In this document: piece by piece, positions 16,169 to 25,277 of the stretch
Position numbering within the stretch: the stretch's first letter is position 1
How the letters are laid out: each line of letters starts with the position of its first letter
From: Chloroflexi bacterium GWB2_49_20
GTDB lineage: Bacteria; Chloroflexota; Anaerolineae; Anaerolineales; Villigracilaceae
NCBI GenBank assembly: GCA_001796335.1
Contig: MGMF01000001.1
Span: forward strand, 186,001-250,000
Reading direction: 5' to 3'
DNA length: 64,000 nucleotides
Position numbers and translations under genes: made by a program
Notes under the pieces: generated by a model
The model's database searches: none
Seen by the model: only the letters and a program-made list of their open reading frames with translations
Told to the model about the DNA's origin: nothing

Positions 16169-17845
16169 TCAGAACTCCGCCCCATGCTTATCTGCCAGGA
16201 TAGCCAGTGCGCGTTTGACCTCGGCTTGTTTCTGTCCGGCGTCCCAGCCCAGTCCGGCTCCCACGGCATCAGCCATTTCCTCGATCAGCGGCAGGCTCAA
16301 CTCACCCAGGTATGCCAGCAAGGTGCGGCGCAGTAACAGGTCGTCCAGGTGCAGGATCTTTTCAGTTTGTACCAGGTACAGGATTTCACGATAGGAAAAG
16401 TTAGGCCAGGTGGCAATGGGCGCATCCTTTTCAGCCTCCATGAATGTTGCCACCTGCCTGGCACGCGTTCCATAACGTCTGAACAGGACTTCAACCTGCT
16501 TGCGCGGCAAGCTTGTGGATTTTTCAAACTCATCCAGCCATTTTTGGATCTCTTCCTTGCCGCGTGGGTATTCGCGTCCACCCCCGATGGGCAGATTGTG
16601 GGTGGCAGCCTTGCGGGATAACCCGAGAAACGCCAGGGTTTTATCGGTCACCTGCTCGGAGAAAGCCCGGTAGCTGGTCCATTTGCCTCCCACCAGGGAA
16701 TAGACCGGCAGGTCTGCAAGTCTGTCCTCCTGGATGTGGTGATCACGTGTGATCTGCCCGGCATTTTTGGCCTGGGTATGTGCCAGCGGGCGTACACCCG
16801 AAAAGCGAAAAACAATTTGGGTCGGATCCACCTTGATGCCTGGGTAAACACGTTCGAGCATACCCAGGAAGTAATCGATCTCAGCCTGTGTACAACGTGC
16901 GTCGTCCGGGTCTTCAATAGGCAGGTCGGATGTGCCGATCAAAACCTTGTCCCGCAACGGGAAGATCAGAACAATGCGGCCATCCTTGTTCTCAAAAAAG
17001 ATCTCATTCTCTCCGATGGCCTGGTGCAGTTGGGGATGGTTCAGCACCAGGTGAGAGCCTTTGGTCCCACCAATATAGCGGGTGGAGAGTCCCAGGCCAC
17101 GGTTGGCAAAATCGATCCATGGACCCGCGGCATTGATGATGAGGCGTGGAGATATTTCATAAACATTGCCACTCAATTCATCTTTCAATTTTACGATCTG
17201 TCCGTCCGCGCCTTGCATGGAGACATAATTAAGGGCTTGTGCGTGCTCTCCTTCGGCTTCACCTTCCAACAGCAGTTCAAGTGTGAGGCGTTCAGGCGAG
17301 AGGATCGAGCCATCATAATAGGTGGCAACATACCGGATGTCGGGATTCATATCCGGAAATTCTGCCAGCGCTTTCTTTTTCCCCACAAAACGGTGCGGTG
17401 GGACGGTCTTTTGGGCGCTCGTGAAGGCGTCATAGAAGATCAATCCAATTTTTATAACCAGAGCGCCGCGTTCGGATGGTTTTTCCAGCCATCCCATGAA
17501 TTTAAGCGGGGCATTCAACAAACCGGAAAAGACTTTGAAGATGGGGATGGCGGTCGGCAGGGGGCGCACCAGGTGTGGGGCATTTTCGATCATGCGGTTG
17601 CGTTCCTGCACGGCTTCACGCACCAGATTGAATTCGCCATTTTCCAGGTAACGGATGCCGCCATGTGCCATATGCGAGGAGGCTGCCGAGGCACCCGAGC
17701 AAAAATCAGCCCGCTCCACCAGCAACACGTTCACTCCGTTGAGTGCCAGGTCGCGGAAGGTACCCACGCCGTTGATCCCGCCACCGGCGATGAGCACATC
17801 TGGCGAGTGGATCTTAAGAGAAGTAAGTTTTTCATTTCGATTCAT
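16169..17845 (-). CDS. glpD: Aerobic-type glycerol-3-phosphate dehydrogenase (FAD-dependent)
   Basis: A 558-residue FAD enzyme that oxidises glycerol-3-phosphate to dihydroxyacetone phosphate and passes electrons to quinone. It shows the FAD-binding DVLIAGGGINGVGTFRDLAL at residue 14, the GlpD signature SSHMAHGGIRYLENGEFNLV, the INAAGPW strand near 240, and a C-terminal GlpD-type helical domain. Length is near the family norm (500-560). The start is preceded by GGGATATCCCC rather than a strong Shine-Dalgarno. The glycerol kinase gene lies upstream on the same strand, separated by repeat R1 copy C. Confidence 0.9.
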   Translation of the reverse strand: MNRNEKLTSLKIHSPDVLIAGGGINGVGTFRDLALNGVNVLLVERADFCSGASAASSHMAHGGIRYLENGEFNLVREAVQERNRMIENAPHLVRPLPTAIPIFKVFSGLLNAPLKFMGWLEKPSERGALVIKIGLIFYDAFTSAQKTVPPHRFVGKKKALAEFPDMNPDIRYVATYYDGSILSPERLTLELLLEGEAEGEHAQALNYVSMQGADGQIVKLKDELSGNVYEISPRLIINAAGPWIDFANRGLGLSTRYIGGTKGSHLVLNHPQLHQAIGENEIFFENKDGRIVLIFPLRDKVLIGTSDLPIEDPDDARCTQAEIDYFLGMLERVYPGIKVDPTQIVFRFSGVRPLAHTQAKNAGQITRDHHIQEDRLADLPVYSLVGGKWTSYRAFSEQVTDKTLAFLGLSRKAATHNLPIGGGREYPRGKEEIQKWLDEFEKSTSLPRKQVEVLFRRYGTRARQVATFMEAEKDAPIATWPNFSYREILYLVQTEKILHLDDLLLRRTLLAYLGELSLPLIEEMADAVGAGLGWDAGQKQAEVKRALAILADKHGAEF

Positions 17846-17910
17846 GGGGATATCCCTTCAAAAATATCTGCTAAATCTGTTTCATTATAAATCCCAATAT
17901 TAACCTTACT

Positions 17911-18047
17911 GCAAAAAGGCTTTACCACAAAGCCACGAAGCACCAGGATTCCTAAATAATTAACCTTCGTGACTTCGTGCCCCCCATGTTCAAGGGGGGT
18001 GTGGCTCGTGTCCCCGTTTTTTGGGAATGGTGGTGAAATGGGCTTTT
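17911..18047 (+). repeat. MITE-like intergenic repeat R1, copy C
   Basis: It carries ctttaccacaaagcc at the left end and tggtggtgaaa at the right, with the conserved core cctaaataattaaccttcgt and both small hairpins. It separates glpK from glpD. Confidence 0.85.
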
Positions 18048-18084
18048 AGATGTGGACTCTGTAATGGTACCAATATGGCATTTT

Positions 18085-19566
18085 TTACTCAACCCAATCA
18101 AAAGTGCGCCTCACCGCCTTTTTCCAGCCGGCGTAAAGTTTTTCCCGCTGGGAAGATTCCATGTGCGGCTGCCACTCTTTGTCTATACCCCAATTCTGGC
18201 GCAATTCATCAAAATTCTGCCAGAAGCCCACTGCCAGTCCGGCGGCATAAGCCGCGCCCAGCGCCGTTGTTTCAGCCACCTTCGGGCGGATGACCGGCAC
18301 ATCCAGGATGTCCGCCTGGAACTGCATGAGCAGTTCGTTAAAGACCATACCCCCATCCACCTTGAGGTTGGTTAGTTTCACCCCCGAGTCTTTATTCATG
18401 GCGTCCAGCACTTCTCGGGTCTGGTAGGCACTGGCTTCCAGCACAGCCCGGGCGATGTGGCTGCGCGTAATGTATCTCGTCAATCCCAGGATGGCACCGC
18501 GTGCATCACTGCGCCAGTAGGGTGCAAATAAACCGGAAAAGGCAGGCACGAAATAAATACCGCCGCTATCTTCCACTTCCTGCGCCAGGGTTTCAATGTC
18601 GGAGGATTTTTCGATCATCTTCAGGTTATCGCGCAGCCATTGCACCAGGGCACCGGTTATGGCGACCGAGCCTTCCAGCGCATAAACGGCAGGTTGACCT
18701 CCGATCTTGTAACCCAGGGTGGTCAGCAATCCGCTTGTGCTTGGCACAGGCTCATAACCTGTATTCAGCAGCATAAAGCAGCCGGTACCATAGGTGTTCT
18801 TGGCTTCACCCGGGTTGAAACATACCTGGCCAAACAGGGCAGCCTGCTGATCGCCCAGGTCGCCGGAGACCGGGATGCCGGCGAACAAACCCCGGGCAGT
18901 GGCATAGATTTCGGACGAAGAGCGGATCTCTGGCAGGATGCAGCGCGGAATACCCAACAATCCCAGGATTTCATTATCCCAATCCAGTGTTTTCAGATCC
19001 ATCAGCAGGGTGCGTGAGGCGTTGGTTACATCGGTGACATGCTCACCAGTCAGATTCCAGATAACCCAGGAATCCATATTCCCAAACAAAAGCTCCCCAT
19101 TTTCAACCTTCAGGCGGGCGCCAGGGATGTTATCCAAAAGCCACTTGATCTTTGGCCCGGAAAAATAGGTTGCCAGTGGCAATCCAGTTCGTGCGCGCAA
19201 ACGATCCTGTCCGCCTTCTTTCGCCAGTCCGGTGCATATCTCATCCGTGCGCGTATCCTGCCAGACAATGGCATTGTAAATGGGTTTACCGCTGGTTTTT
19301 TCCCACACAACGGTGGTCTCGCGCTGATTGGTAATGCCGATGGCTGCCAAATCTCCAGGTTGAAGACCGCTTATAGCCAACGCACCCTGCATGACTTCCT
19401 GGGTACGCTCCCAGATTTCCAGGGGATCATGTTCCACCCAGCCCGGTTTTGGGTAGATCTGCCGGTGTTCCTTCTGATCAGCCGCTACGATCCTGCCATC
19501 GTGGTCAAAGATGATAAAACGGGTGCTGGTGGTACCCTGGTCAATGGCTCCAATATAACCTGGCAT
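18085..19566 (-). CDS. glpK: Glycerol kinase
   Basis: A 493-residue FGGY-family kinase that phosphorylates glycerol with ATP. The N-terminal phosphate-binding loop is [20 protein letters not shown]. The family segments [20 protein letters not shown] and [11 protein letters not shown] are diagnostic for GlpK, and the C-terminal domain has the ATPase [20 protein letters not shown] motif. I chose ATG 19566 because GGAGGT lies 5 nt upstream; longer in-frame starts include that site. It begins 17 nt after the fmt stop and is probably in one transcript with fmt and glpD. Confidence 0.93.
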   Translation of the reverse strand: MPGYIGAIDQGTTSTRFIIFDHDGRIVAADQKEHRQIYPKPGWVEHDPLEIWERTQEVMQGALAISGLQPGDLAAIGITNQRETTVVWEKTSGKPIYNAIVWQDTRTDEICTGLAKEGGQDRLRARTGLPLATYFSGPKIKWLLDNIPGARLKVENGELLFGNMDSWVIWNLTGEHVTDVTNASRTLLMDLKTLDWDNEILGLLGIPRCILPEIRSSSEIYATARGLFAGIPVSGDLGDQQAALFGQVCFNPGEAKNTYGTGCFMLLNTGYEPVPSTSGLLTTLGYKIGGQPAVYALEGSVAITGALVQWLRDNLKMIEKSSDIETLAQEVEDSGGIYFVPAFSGLFAPYWRSDARGAILGLTRYITRSHIARAVLEASAYQTREVLDAMNKDSGVKLTNLKVDGGMVFNELLMQFQADILDVPVIRPKVAETTALGAAYAAGLAVGFWQNFDELRQNWGIDKEWQPHMESSQREKLYAGWKKAVRRTFDWVE

Positions 19567-19583
19567 GCAGACCTCCATCTTTT

Positions 19584-20510
19584 TTATTTGGAATCCAACC
19601 AACCTCTGGCTCCAGCTAAAAATGCCTTGCCAGGCATGGGCTTCCTGCCAGGTGGCTGCACTTCGTCAAGAACCAAAAAACCATCAGATGTAGAGATGGC
19701 TGGTTTGCCATTTATTATGCTGCGTTTGCCCGCCTGGGAAAATCCCGGCTGGCTGTGCGCAGCATGTACTTTTAGCGGTAATTCATTCATCAAAAAATAC
19801 GTCCCCGGCCAGGGGTTGAAAGCTCGCACCCGCCTTGCCAGGGTTTCGGCAGGTTGGGAAAGATCCAGCAGACTATCCTCTTTTTTTAGCATCGGGGCGT
19901 AGGTTGCCCGGCTGGAATCCTGGGGTTGTGGAAATATTTTCCCGCTCAGGTAATCCGGCAGGGTATCCATCAGCAATTCACCTCCCAGGGCAGCCAGTTT
20001 ATCGAACAACCTGCCGCCTGTATCTTCAGGTTCGATCGGGATGGCTCTCTGGCTGAGGCTGGGTCCGGTATCCATGCCTGCATCCAGTTTCATGATGGTG
20101 ACCCCCGTCTCCGCATCCCCGGCCAGGATGCAGGCTTGGATGGGAGCTGCCCCGCGCCAGCGCGGCAGCAGGGAGGCATGCATATTAATACAGCCGAAGG
20201 GAGCCAGGTCGAGCACATTCTGGCGCAGGATCTGCCCAAAAGCCGCCACCACGATCACATCCGGATTCCAATCGGATAATTGCTGGAACACCTCAGGTTG
20301 GCGGATCTTTTCAGGTTGCAGCACGGGCAATCCCAATTCCAGGGCTGCCACTTTGACCGGAGGCGCCTGTAATTCCCGCCCGCGCCCGGCTGGCCGGTCA
20401 GGCTGGGTGACCACTCCCACAACCGGGTACGCTCCAGCCAACAGTTTCAATGCTGGAACAGCAAAATCGGGAGAACCCATAAAAATTATGCGCACCTGGG
20501 ATGCTTTCAT
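19584..20510 (-). CDS. fmt: Methionyl-tRNA formyltransferase
   Basis: A 308-residue enzyme that formylates initiator Met-tRNA using 10-formyl-tetrahydrofolate. It has the N-terminal [17 protein letters not shown], the catalytic/folate motif [21 protein letters not shown] (Asn, His) and [13 protein letters not shown], followed by a C-terminal OB-like domain. Length equals the family norm (about 310). The start at 20510 gives the usual N-terminus; a minus-strand TAGAAT 7 nt upstream suggests leaderless transcription. In many genomes fmt pairs with def, but here def is at 39291 and fmt leads the glpK cluster. Confidence 0.92.
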   Translation of the reverse strand: MKASQVRIIFMGSPDFAVPALKLLAGAYPVVGVVTQPDRPAGRGRELQAPPVKVAALELGLPVLQPEKIRQPEVFQQLSDWNPDVIVVAAFGQILRQNVLDLAPFGCINMHASLLPRWRGAAPIQACILAGDAETGVTIMKLDAGMDTGPSLSQRAIPIEPEDTGGRLFDKLAALGGELLMDTLPDYLSGKIFPQPQDSSRATYAPMLKKEDSLLDLSQPAETLARRVRAFNPWPGTYFLMNELPLKVHAAHSQPGFSQAGKRSIINGKPAISTSDGFLVLDEVQPPGRKPMPGKAFLAGARGWLDSK

Positions 20511-20517
20511 CGGCTTA

Positions 20518-20523
20518 ATTCTA
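20518..20523 (-). promoter_or_regulatory. -10 element implying leaderless fmt mRNA
   Basis: On the minus strand, TAGAAT ends 7 nt before the fmt ATG (first base 20510). A divergent TATAAT for the plus strand lies at 20556-20561 in the same short gap. Confidence 0.45.
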
Positions 20524-20597
20524 GCACATCTCCCGGAGGGAGGCATAATTCGGGCTATAATTGAATTATCGCATCCAATTTACCCGGGGAGGTCAGC

Positions 20598-20780
20598 TTG
20601 TTAATTATCGTCAGTGATCTGCACCTGCTGGATGGCACCTCCGGAACAGCAATCACCGCCGTTGTTTTTAAGCTCTTTGCTGACCGCATCAAGGAACAAA
20701 AATTTATTCCCTGCCAGGTTTTTCCCTATGTTTCATTTTTCAAGGATGACCAGCACAGCAGGCGGCATTTTTTAGCCTGA
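20598..20780 (+). pseudogene. Truncated metallophosphoesterase (N-terminal remnant)
   Basis: A 60-residue frame starting at TTG 20598 behind GGGGAGGTCAGC. The first 33 residues (LIIVSDLHLLDGTSGTAITA and onward) are the start of a calcineurin-like phosphoesterase with the metal-binding DLH motif. After that, homology to such a fold stops and the frame ends, so most of the metal ligands are missing. It retains a TATAAT at 20556-20561 and a good ribosome-binding site. It is probably a deletion remnant of a gene that once lay divergent from fmt. It is very unlikely to be enzymatically active. Confidence 0.65.
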
Positions 20781-20803
20781 TCGGATCCTTCTCGGAGGTA
20801 CCC

Positions 20804-21097
20804 TTGCCTGATTTTATTTACCTGATCCACCCTCTTCGGGAAGGATTCTTTGAAAACCCAACCGAGGAAGAAAATACGGCCATGGAAGAACACTTCCAAT
20901 ATTTAAAAACCGGTATGCATACCGGGCAGGTGGTATTGGCTGGTCCCTGCCTGGATGATACTTTTGGATTGGTGGTATTCCAGGCGCAGGATGAAACCTC
21001 GGCACACGCCTTCATGATGGAAGACCCTTCCATCCAAAAAAATGTCATGATGGCTGAACTGCACCCGTTCAGGATCTCCCTGCTGGGAACCCGATGA
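20804..21097 (+). CDS. YciI-family protein (YCII-related domain)
   Basis: A 97-residue dimeric alpha/beta-barrel type protein. It has the YCII signature HFQYLKTGMHTGQVVLAGPC followed by DETSAHAFMMEDPSIQKNVM and a C-terminal strand. Conserved His and Asp residues suggest a small-molecule lyase or binding role, but no substrate is known. The start is TTG 20804 behind TCGGAGGT. It overlaps the next gene by ATGA, so the pair is translationally coupled. Confidence 0.8.
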   Translation: MPDFIYLIHPLREGFFENPTEEENTAMEEHFQYLKTGMHTGQVVLAGPCLDDTFGLVVFQAQDETSAHAFMMEDPSIQKNVMMAELHPFRISLLGTR

Positions 21098-22371
21098 CCC
21101 GACCTTATAGCCTGCCTGCCCTGCGAGCCCTGGCTCTGTACACCCAGAGATTGCACGTCCCCCATATTCAAGGGGGGCACGTCCCCCATGTTCAGGGAGA
21201 GCAGACGCAGGGTAAACCCGATGCAGATGCCATCCATGCCCTGGTGGAGCAACTCGGCTGCGTTCAGATCGATACCCTGCAAATGGTTCAACGCAGCCAA
21301 TACCTGGTATTGTGGAGCCGCCTGGGAAACTACGACCCCAACGTTTTTGATGCATTGCTGTTTGGCTCCGACAGGCGTCTTTTTGAAGGCTGGCAGCACG
21401 CCGCCTCCATTATCCCAATGGCAGAATACCGCTACCAGATGCCGCATCAGCGCAGTTTACAGGAACAACCCAACGACTGGTACACCCGCTGGCTGTCAGA
21501 GAATCATAATTCCGAGCTTTTACCTCAAGTCCTGGAGCGTATCCAGCAGGAGGGCGGGCTGCGCGCCAGCGATTTCAAATATGACGGCCCCCGGCGGGGT
21601 AGTTGGTGGGATTGGAAGCCAGCCAAAATAGCCCTGGAATACCAGTATGCTTTTGGCAACTTGATGGTGGCGAATCGCCTCAATTTTCAACGTGTCTACG
21701 ATCTGACCGGTCGTATTTTGCCGGATTGGGTGGACATGAGCGAACCGACCCTGGAGGAACGTGATTGTTTCTGGATCGAACGCGGAGTGAGGGCTTTGGG
21801 TATCTGCAATCCCGCCCAGGCAGCTGATTACACCTGGATGAAATTGGGGCGCGCCAGGTCAGCTGTAGCGTCTCTGCTCAAGGATGGAACCCTGGTTGAG
21901 ATTGAGGCCGGATTGATGAACAGTCGCACCGAAACCATGCTGGTGCATCGTGATAACCTGCCCCTGTTGGAGAAGGCTGCCTCCGGAGAGATCCAGCCTA
22001 GTCGTACAACATTCCTGAGCCCATTCGACTCGCTTTTCTGGGCCCGCCAGCGTGACCAGAAGCTGTGGGGTTTCCGCCAATCCCTGGAGGCCTATCTACC
22101 GGCTATCAAACGCACCTACGGTTATTTTTGCCTGCCCATCCTGCACAAGGACCAGTTGGTGGGGCGTTTTGACCCGAAGCTTGAGCGCAAAGAACACCGC
22201 TTGATCCTCAAAGCCCTCTATCTCGAGCCTGGCATCCAGCCCGACGAAGAGCTGGTAACTGCCATGGCTGACAGCCTGCGCGATTTTATGAGTTTTCACC
22301 AGGCCACCGACCTCTCCATGGAGAAATCCGAACCGGCTGAATTCGGACAGAAGTTGTTGGCTGCCATGTGA
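21094..22371 (+). CDS. YcaQ/AlkZ-like DNA glycosylase (HTH_42, winged-helix)
   Basis: A 425-residue member of the HTH_42 superfamily of DNA glycosylases that unhook interstrand crosslinks. The catalytic Q-hydrophobic-D motif appears as GCVQIDTLQMVQRSQY near residue 55, which resembles the YcaQ branch rather than the QxQ AlkZ branch. Further marks are EGWQHAASIIPMAEY near residue 100 and the C-terminal FLSPFDSLFWARQRDQKLWGF segment. Between the first helix and this motif lies a two-unit 24-bp tandem insert (21154-21201) adding HVPHIQGGHVPHVQGE, which derives from an intergenic palindrome. Its start overlaps the YciI stop. Confidence 0.8.
   Translation: MTRPYSLPALRALALYTQRLHVPHIQGGHVPHVQGEQTQGKPDADAIHALVEQLGCVQIDTLQMVQRSQYLVLWSRLGNYDPNVFDALLFGSDRRLFEGWQHAASIIPMAEYRYQMPHQRSLQEQPNDWYTRWLSENHNSELLPQVLERIQQEGGLRASDFKYDGPRRGSWWDWKPAKIALEYQYAFGNLMVANRLNFQRVYDLTGRILPDWVDMSEPTLEERDCFWIERGVRALGICNPAQAADYTWMKLGRARSAVASLLKDGTLVEIEAGLMNSRTETMLVHRDNLPLLEKAASGEIQPSRTTFLSPFDSLFWARQRDQKLWGFRQSLEAYLPAIKRTYGYFCLPILHKDQLVGRFDPKLERKEHRLILKALYLEPGIQPDEELVTAMADSLRDFMSFHQATDLSMEKSEPAEFGQKLLAAM
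21154..21201 (+). repeat. In-frame 2 x 24-bp tandem repeat inside YcaQ-like gene
   Basis: Two units beginning cacgtcccccat at 21154 and 21178 each encode eight residues. The core cccccatgttcaaggg is shared with the R1 intergenic repeat, so this appears to be an intergenic palindrome captured in a coding region without breaking the frame. Confidence 0.75.
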
Positions 22372-22575
22372 ACATTTAATCTGCAAAATAACTGTCCCGT
22401 CGAAGATACCCAAAGGGTGAAGGTTTGTGTTTCAGGACCTGCCACTTGATAAAAACCTTCGGGACGATATGTTCTTACCTTGTAAATGACTTTGAAAAGC
22501 GGAACTATTCTGTTAAATTGATCGTCATATTTCTTTATCGGTAAATAAGAACCTATCTAAAAATCGATATGCTGT

Positions 22576-22612
22576 GGGGGTGTTGGCGGCGCTGTGCGCC
22601 GCCAACACCCCC
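22576..22612. other. 17-bp perfect hairpin upstream of TolB-like lipoprotein
   Basis: The arm 22576-22592 (gggggtgttggcggcgc) pairs perfectly with 22596-22612 around a TGT loop. No T-run follows. It stands about 70 nt before the next start codon in a 309-nt gap with no other gene. It resembles the korB-korC hairpin in design (GC-rich, no T-run). Confidence 0.7.
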
Positions 22613-22680
22613 AACTCACCATTACTCGGTAATTTACGGATGGAAACTAAATTCATGCAAGAAAAATTCAGGAGATTTTT

Positions 22681-25029
22681 ATGAAAACAACCCGCATCCT
22701 CTTTTTCATACTGGCTATTTTTATGATTACTGTTGCCTGTGGTCTTCCACAGGGCAGTCCTACCTCTACCAGTGCACCAGCCACCGATCTCCCGCTACAG
22801 ACCCTGCCTCCCGAACCGGTCCTGAACCTGCCTGCCGTGGACGGTGAAATTGCATTTGCATCCGACCGTGGTGACAAATGGCAGGTGCTGGTCATGAATG
22901 CGGATGGATCCAACGAAACCAGTCTCACCAGCGATTATGGTGAGTACAGTTACCCGGCCTGGTCACCCGATGGGCAGCGCCTGGCCATGCGCATTGATAT
23001 TGGCACGGGAAGTGGCGTCGCCATCATGGACCTGCAAGGGTCCGGCGACAGTTTGAGCGGATCTCAACCCACTGCCATTACCAGCGCCTTCAGCGATGCA
23101 CCTGACTGGGCACCCGATGGCAGCCAGTTGGTGTTCTTGTCCTCCGGGGCCTTTGGCTGGGACATGATTCACTACACAGTTGGTTCCGGTACCTTGAGCC
23201 AGATCCCCGGATTCTCTCCCTGGGTCAGTGATCCCAATTGGTCACCGGATGGGCGGAAGATATTGTTCGGCGCAGATGTGAACAATGACGGAAACTCGGA
23301 TATTTTCATCGCTAACGTGGATGGCAGCGGTTTAACCCAGCTGACTAAAAACGACTATTACGAAGGCAGTCCGAGCTGGTCTCCAGATGGTCAGAGGATC
23401 GTCTTTTCCGCACAGGCGAATGGGAACCAGGACCTGTTTATCATGAACCAGGATGGCTCCGGACTGACCCAATTGACCACCGACCCGGCTGATGAGTTTG
23501 ATGCCGCCTGGTCACCGGATGGGGGGCGCATTGCCTTCGTGTCCACCCGTAATGAAAACAACGACGGCAATTATGAGATCTATGTCATCAATGCCGATGG
23601 CAGCTCTGAAATGCGCCTCACCAACAACCAATCCACCGACCGCTGGCCAGCCTGGCGGCCAGGTTCCACCGCTGCAGGTCAACAAGCCTGCCAGTCCCAG
23701 GCCGCATATTCTGCCGATGTCACCATCCCGGCCGGAACCCGCTTTGCAACACAGACCAGCTTTACCAAGGTCTGGCGCCTGGAAAACACAGGACAATGCA
23801 CCTTTACCCCCAATACCTTCCGCCTGCGCTTTGTGGATGGCGAGCTCATGGATGCGCCGGTGGTTATCCCCATGCCGGGCGCCATCCAGCCCGGGTCGAG
23901 CGTGGATATTTCAGTCCAATTCACCTCCCCGCCAGCGCCTGGCACATATGGCAGCAACTGGCAGCTCCTGGATGCTTCAGGGATCCCCGTTCCGGATTCT
24001 GGTGGCAACCCACTAACCCTGGCAGTTAACATGGAAGTACTGGCAGGGACAGCAAATGTCTTGCCTGCACCGCTTTTTTACTTGAGGGGTGAGGTAAACA
24101 CCCGGCAAATCTGGCGTATGGATCCCAATGGTTATACGCTGACCCAGCTTACCCAGGAGTCGGCTGGAATTTCCAGCTTTGAAATTAACCCACTGGATAA
24201 CCGCCTGGCTTACATCAGCAACTATCAATTGATCCTGCGCAACCCGGCCAACGCTGATCGCCAGGTATTGGTCACTGGAAGTGAAAACGATGGTCCATAT
24301 AGTCCTGTCTTCTCCAGCAATGGTGCCTTCCTGGCTTATGGACTGGGAGGCATCCACATCTACAACCTTGCCAGCGGGGAAGACCGCTTGATACTTGCGG
24401 ACAATAACACCATGAATTCATCCGACCGCCGCGTTTATTCTCCAAGATCCTGGTCTCCAGATGGTTCTAAACTGGCGGTATCCATCGGCTATTGGGAATG
24501 GGGTGGCTCCGGTATTATTTCCATAACCGACGGCAGTTTGCTTTCAGAATTTGAGTATGGCGATTCAGACGCCTGGAGCCGCGACAGCCAGACTTATTTC
24601 ACAGCCCGCGCCACAGAACCCGGCATGATGAGCACAACTCATGGGCTGTACAGCATTGCTGCCAGCCTCAATGCCAGCCTGCAAACCCTGGTCGCAGATA
24701 CTTTCATCTGGTGGCCGTACCAGGGTGCGGATGGACGCCTGGTCTACTTCCAGGGCACACCAGACCCAACCAATGCCAGCCAGTTTAATATCTCTCTGAT
24801 GGGTCCGGCCGCAGAAAACCTCGGAGAATGGCAGGTTTTGCGCAATAATATATTGCACTTGCCAGCCGGTGGTTTCCCGGAAGCAGTCTGGTCATCGGAT
24901 GGTAATTTCCTGGCAGCCCGCCTGTTCCACCTGCCCAGTAAAACCAGCGAGGTGGTTCTGCTCGGTTTGGAGGATACTCCCATGTTGTACCTGATGCAGG
25001 ATGGCACCAACCTGCGTTTTGGCAGGTAA
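22681..25029 (+). CDS. TolB/PD40 beta-propeller lipoprotein with NBR1-type Ig-like domain
   Basis: A 782-residue exported lipoprotein. A signal sequence with lipobox ITVAC places the lipidated Cys at residue 20. Residues about 55-340 contain repeated PD40/TolB motifs (YPAWSPDGQRLAM, PSWSPDGQRIVFSAQ, DAAWSPDGGRIAFVS), blades of a beta-propeller. Residues about 345-455 form an NBR1-like Ig domain (FTKVWRLENTGQCTF, GSSVDISVQFTSPP). A second set of propeller-like blades follows. It is probably anchored outside the cell membrane and binds protein or glycan partners. The start has GGAGATTTTT as ribosome-binding site. It stands alone. Confidence 0.85.
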   Translation: MKTTRILFFILAIFMITVACGLPQGSPTSTSAPATDLPLQTLPPEPVLNLPAVDGEIAFASDRGDKWQVLVMNADGSNETSLTSDYGEYSYPAWSPDGQRLAMRIDIGTGSGVAIMDLQGSGDSLSGSQPTAITSAFSDAPDWAPDGSQLVFLSSGAFGWDMIHYTVGSGTLSQIPGFSPWVSDPNWSPDGRKILFGADVNNDGNSDIFIANVDGSGLTQLTKNDYYEGSPSWSPDGQRIVFSAQANGNQDLFIMNQDGSGLTQLTTDPADEFDAAWSPDGGRIAFVSTRNENNDGNYEIYVINADGSSEMRLTNNQSTDRWPAWRPGSTAAGQQACQSQAAYSADVTIPAGTRFATQTSFTKVWRLENTGQCTFTPNTFRLRFVDGELMDAPVVIPMPGAIQPGSSVDISVQFTSPPAPGTYGSNWQLLDASGIPVPDSGGNPLTLAVNMEVLAGTANVLPAPLFYLRGEVNTRQIWRMDPNGYTLTQLTQESAGISSFEINPLDNRLAYISNYQLILRNPANADRQVLVTGSENDGPYSPVFSSNGAFLAYGLGGIHIYNLASGEDRLILADNNTMNSSDRRVYSPRSWSPDGSKLAVSIGYWEWGGSGIISITDGSLLSEFEYGDSDAWSRDSQTYFTARATEPGMMSTTHGLYSIAASLNASLQTLVADTFIWWPYQGADGRLVYFQGTPDPTNASQFNISLMGPAAENLGEWQVLRNNILHLPAGGFPEAVWSSDGNFLAARLFHLPSKTSEVVLLGLEDTPMLYLMQDGTNLRFGR

Positions 25030-25140
25030 ATTAACTTGACCCTGATTACCTGTCCTGATTTTTTTGAAATGTCTAACGGAGCAACCGGAGGGAGCGAAGA
25101 ATCCCATCATCAATCGAAAATTAATTAGCAATCGGAGCTT

Positions 25141-25226
25141 CTTTGTCGTTATGCGGTTCACAACATTCCGTTGTCCCCGTGTTCTTTGCTCATTTCCCCG
25201 CTTTTTGAAGATTGTGGTAAATTTTC
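25141..25226 (+). repeat. Degenerate R1 repeat, copy F
   Basis: The pieces tgtccccgtgttc, tttccccgctttttgaaga and ttgtggtaaatttt match the right half of R1 with many changes. It is an old or decayed copy. Confidence 0.4.
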
Positions 25227-25277
25227 TTACAACAGGCATATTTATGATACAAGAAAACATTGACAAGAGGAGATAAC

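Noticed and set aside
16736-17890. 384-codon plus-strand frame opposite glpD
   Set aside because: It is the complement of a clearly functional glpD and has no family features.
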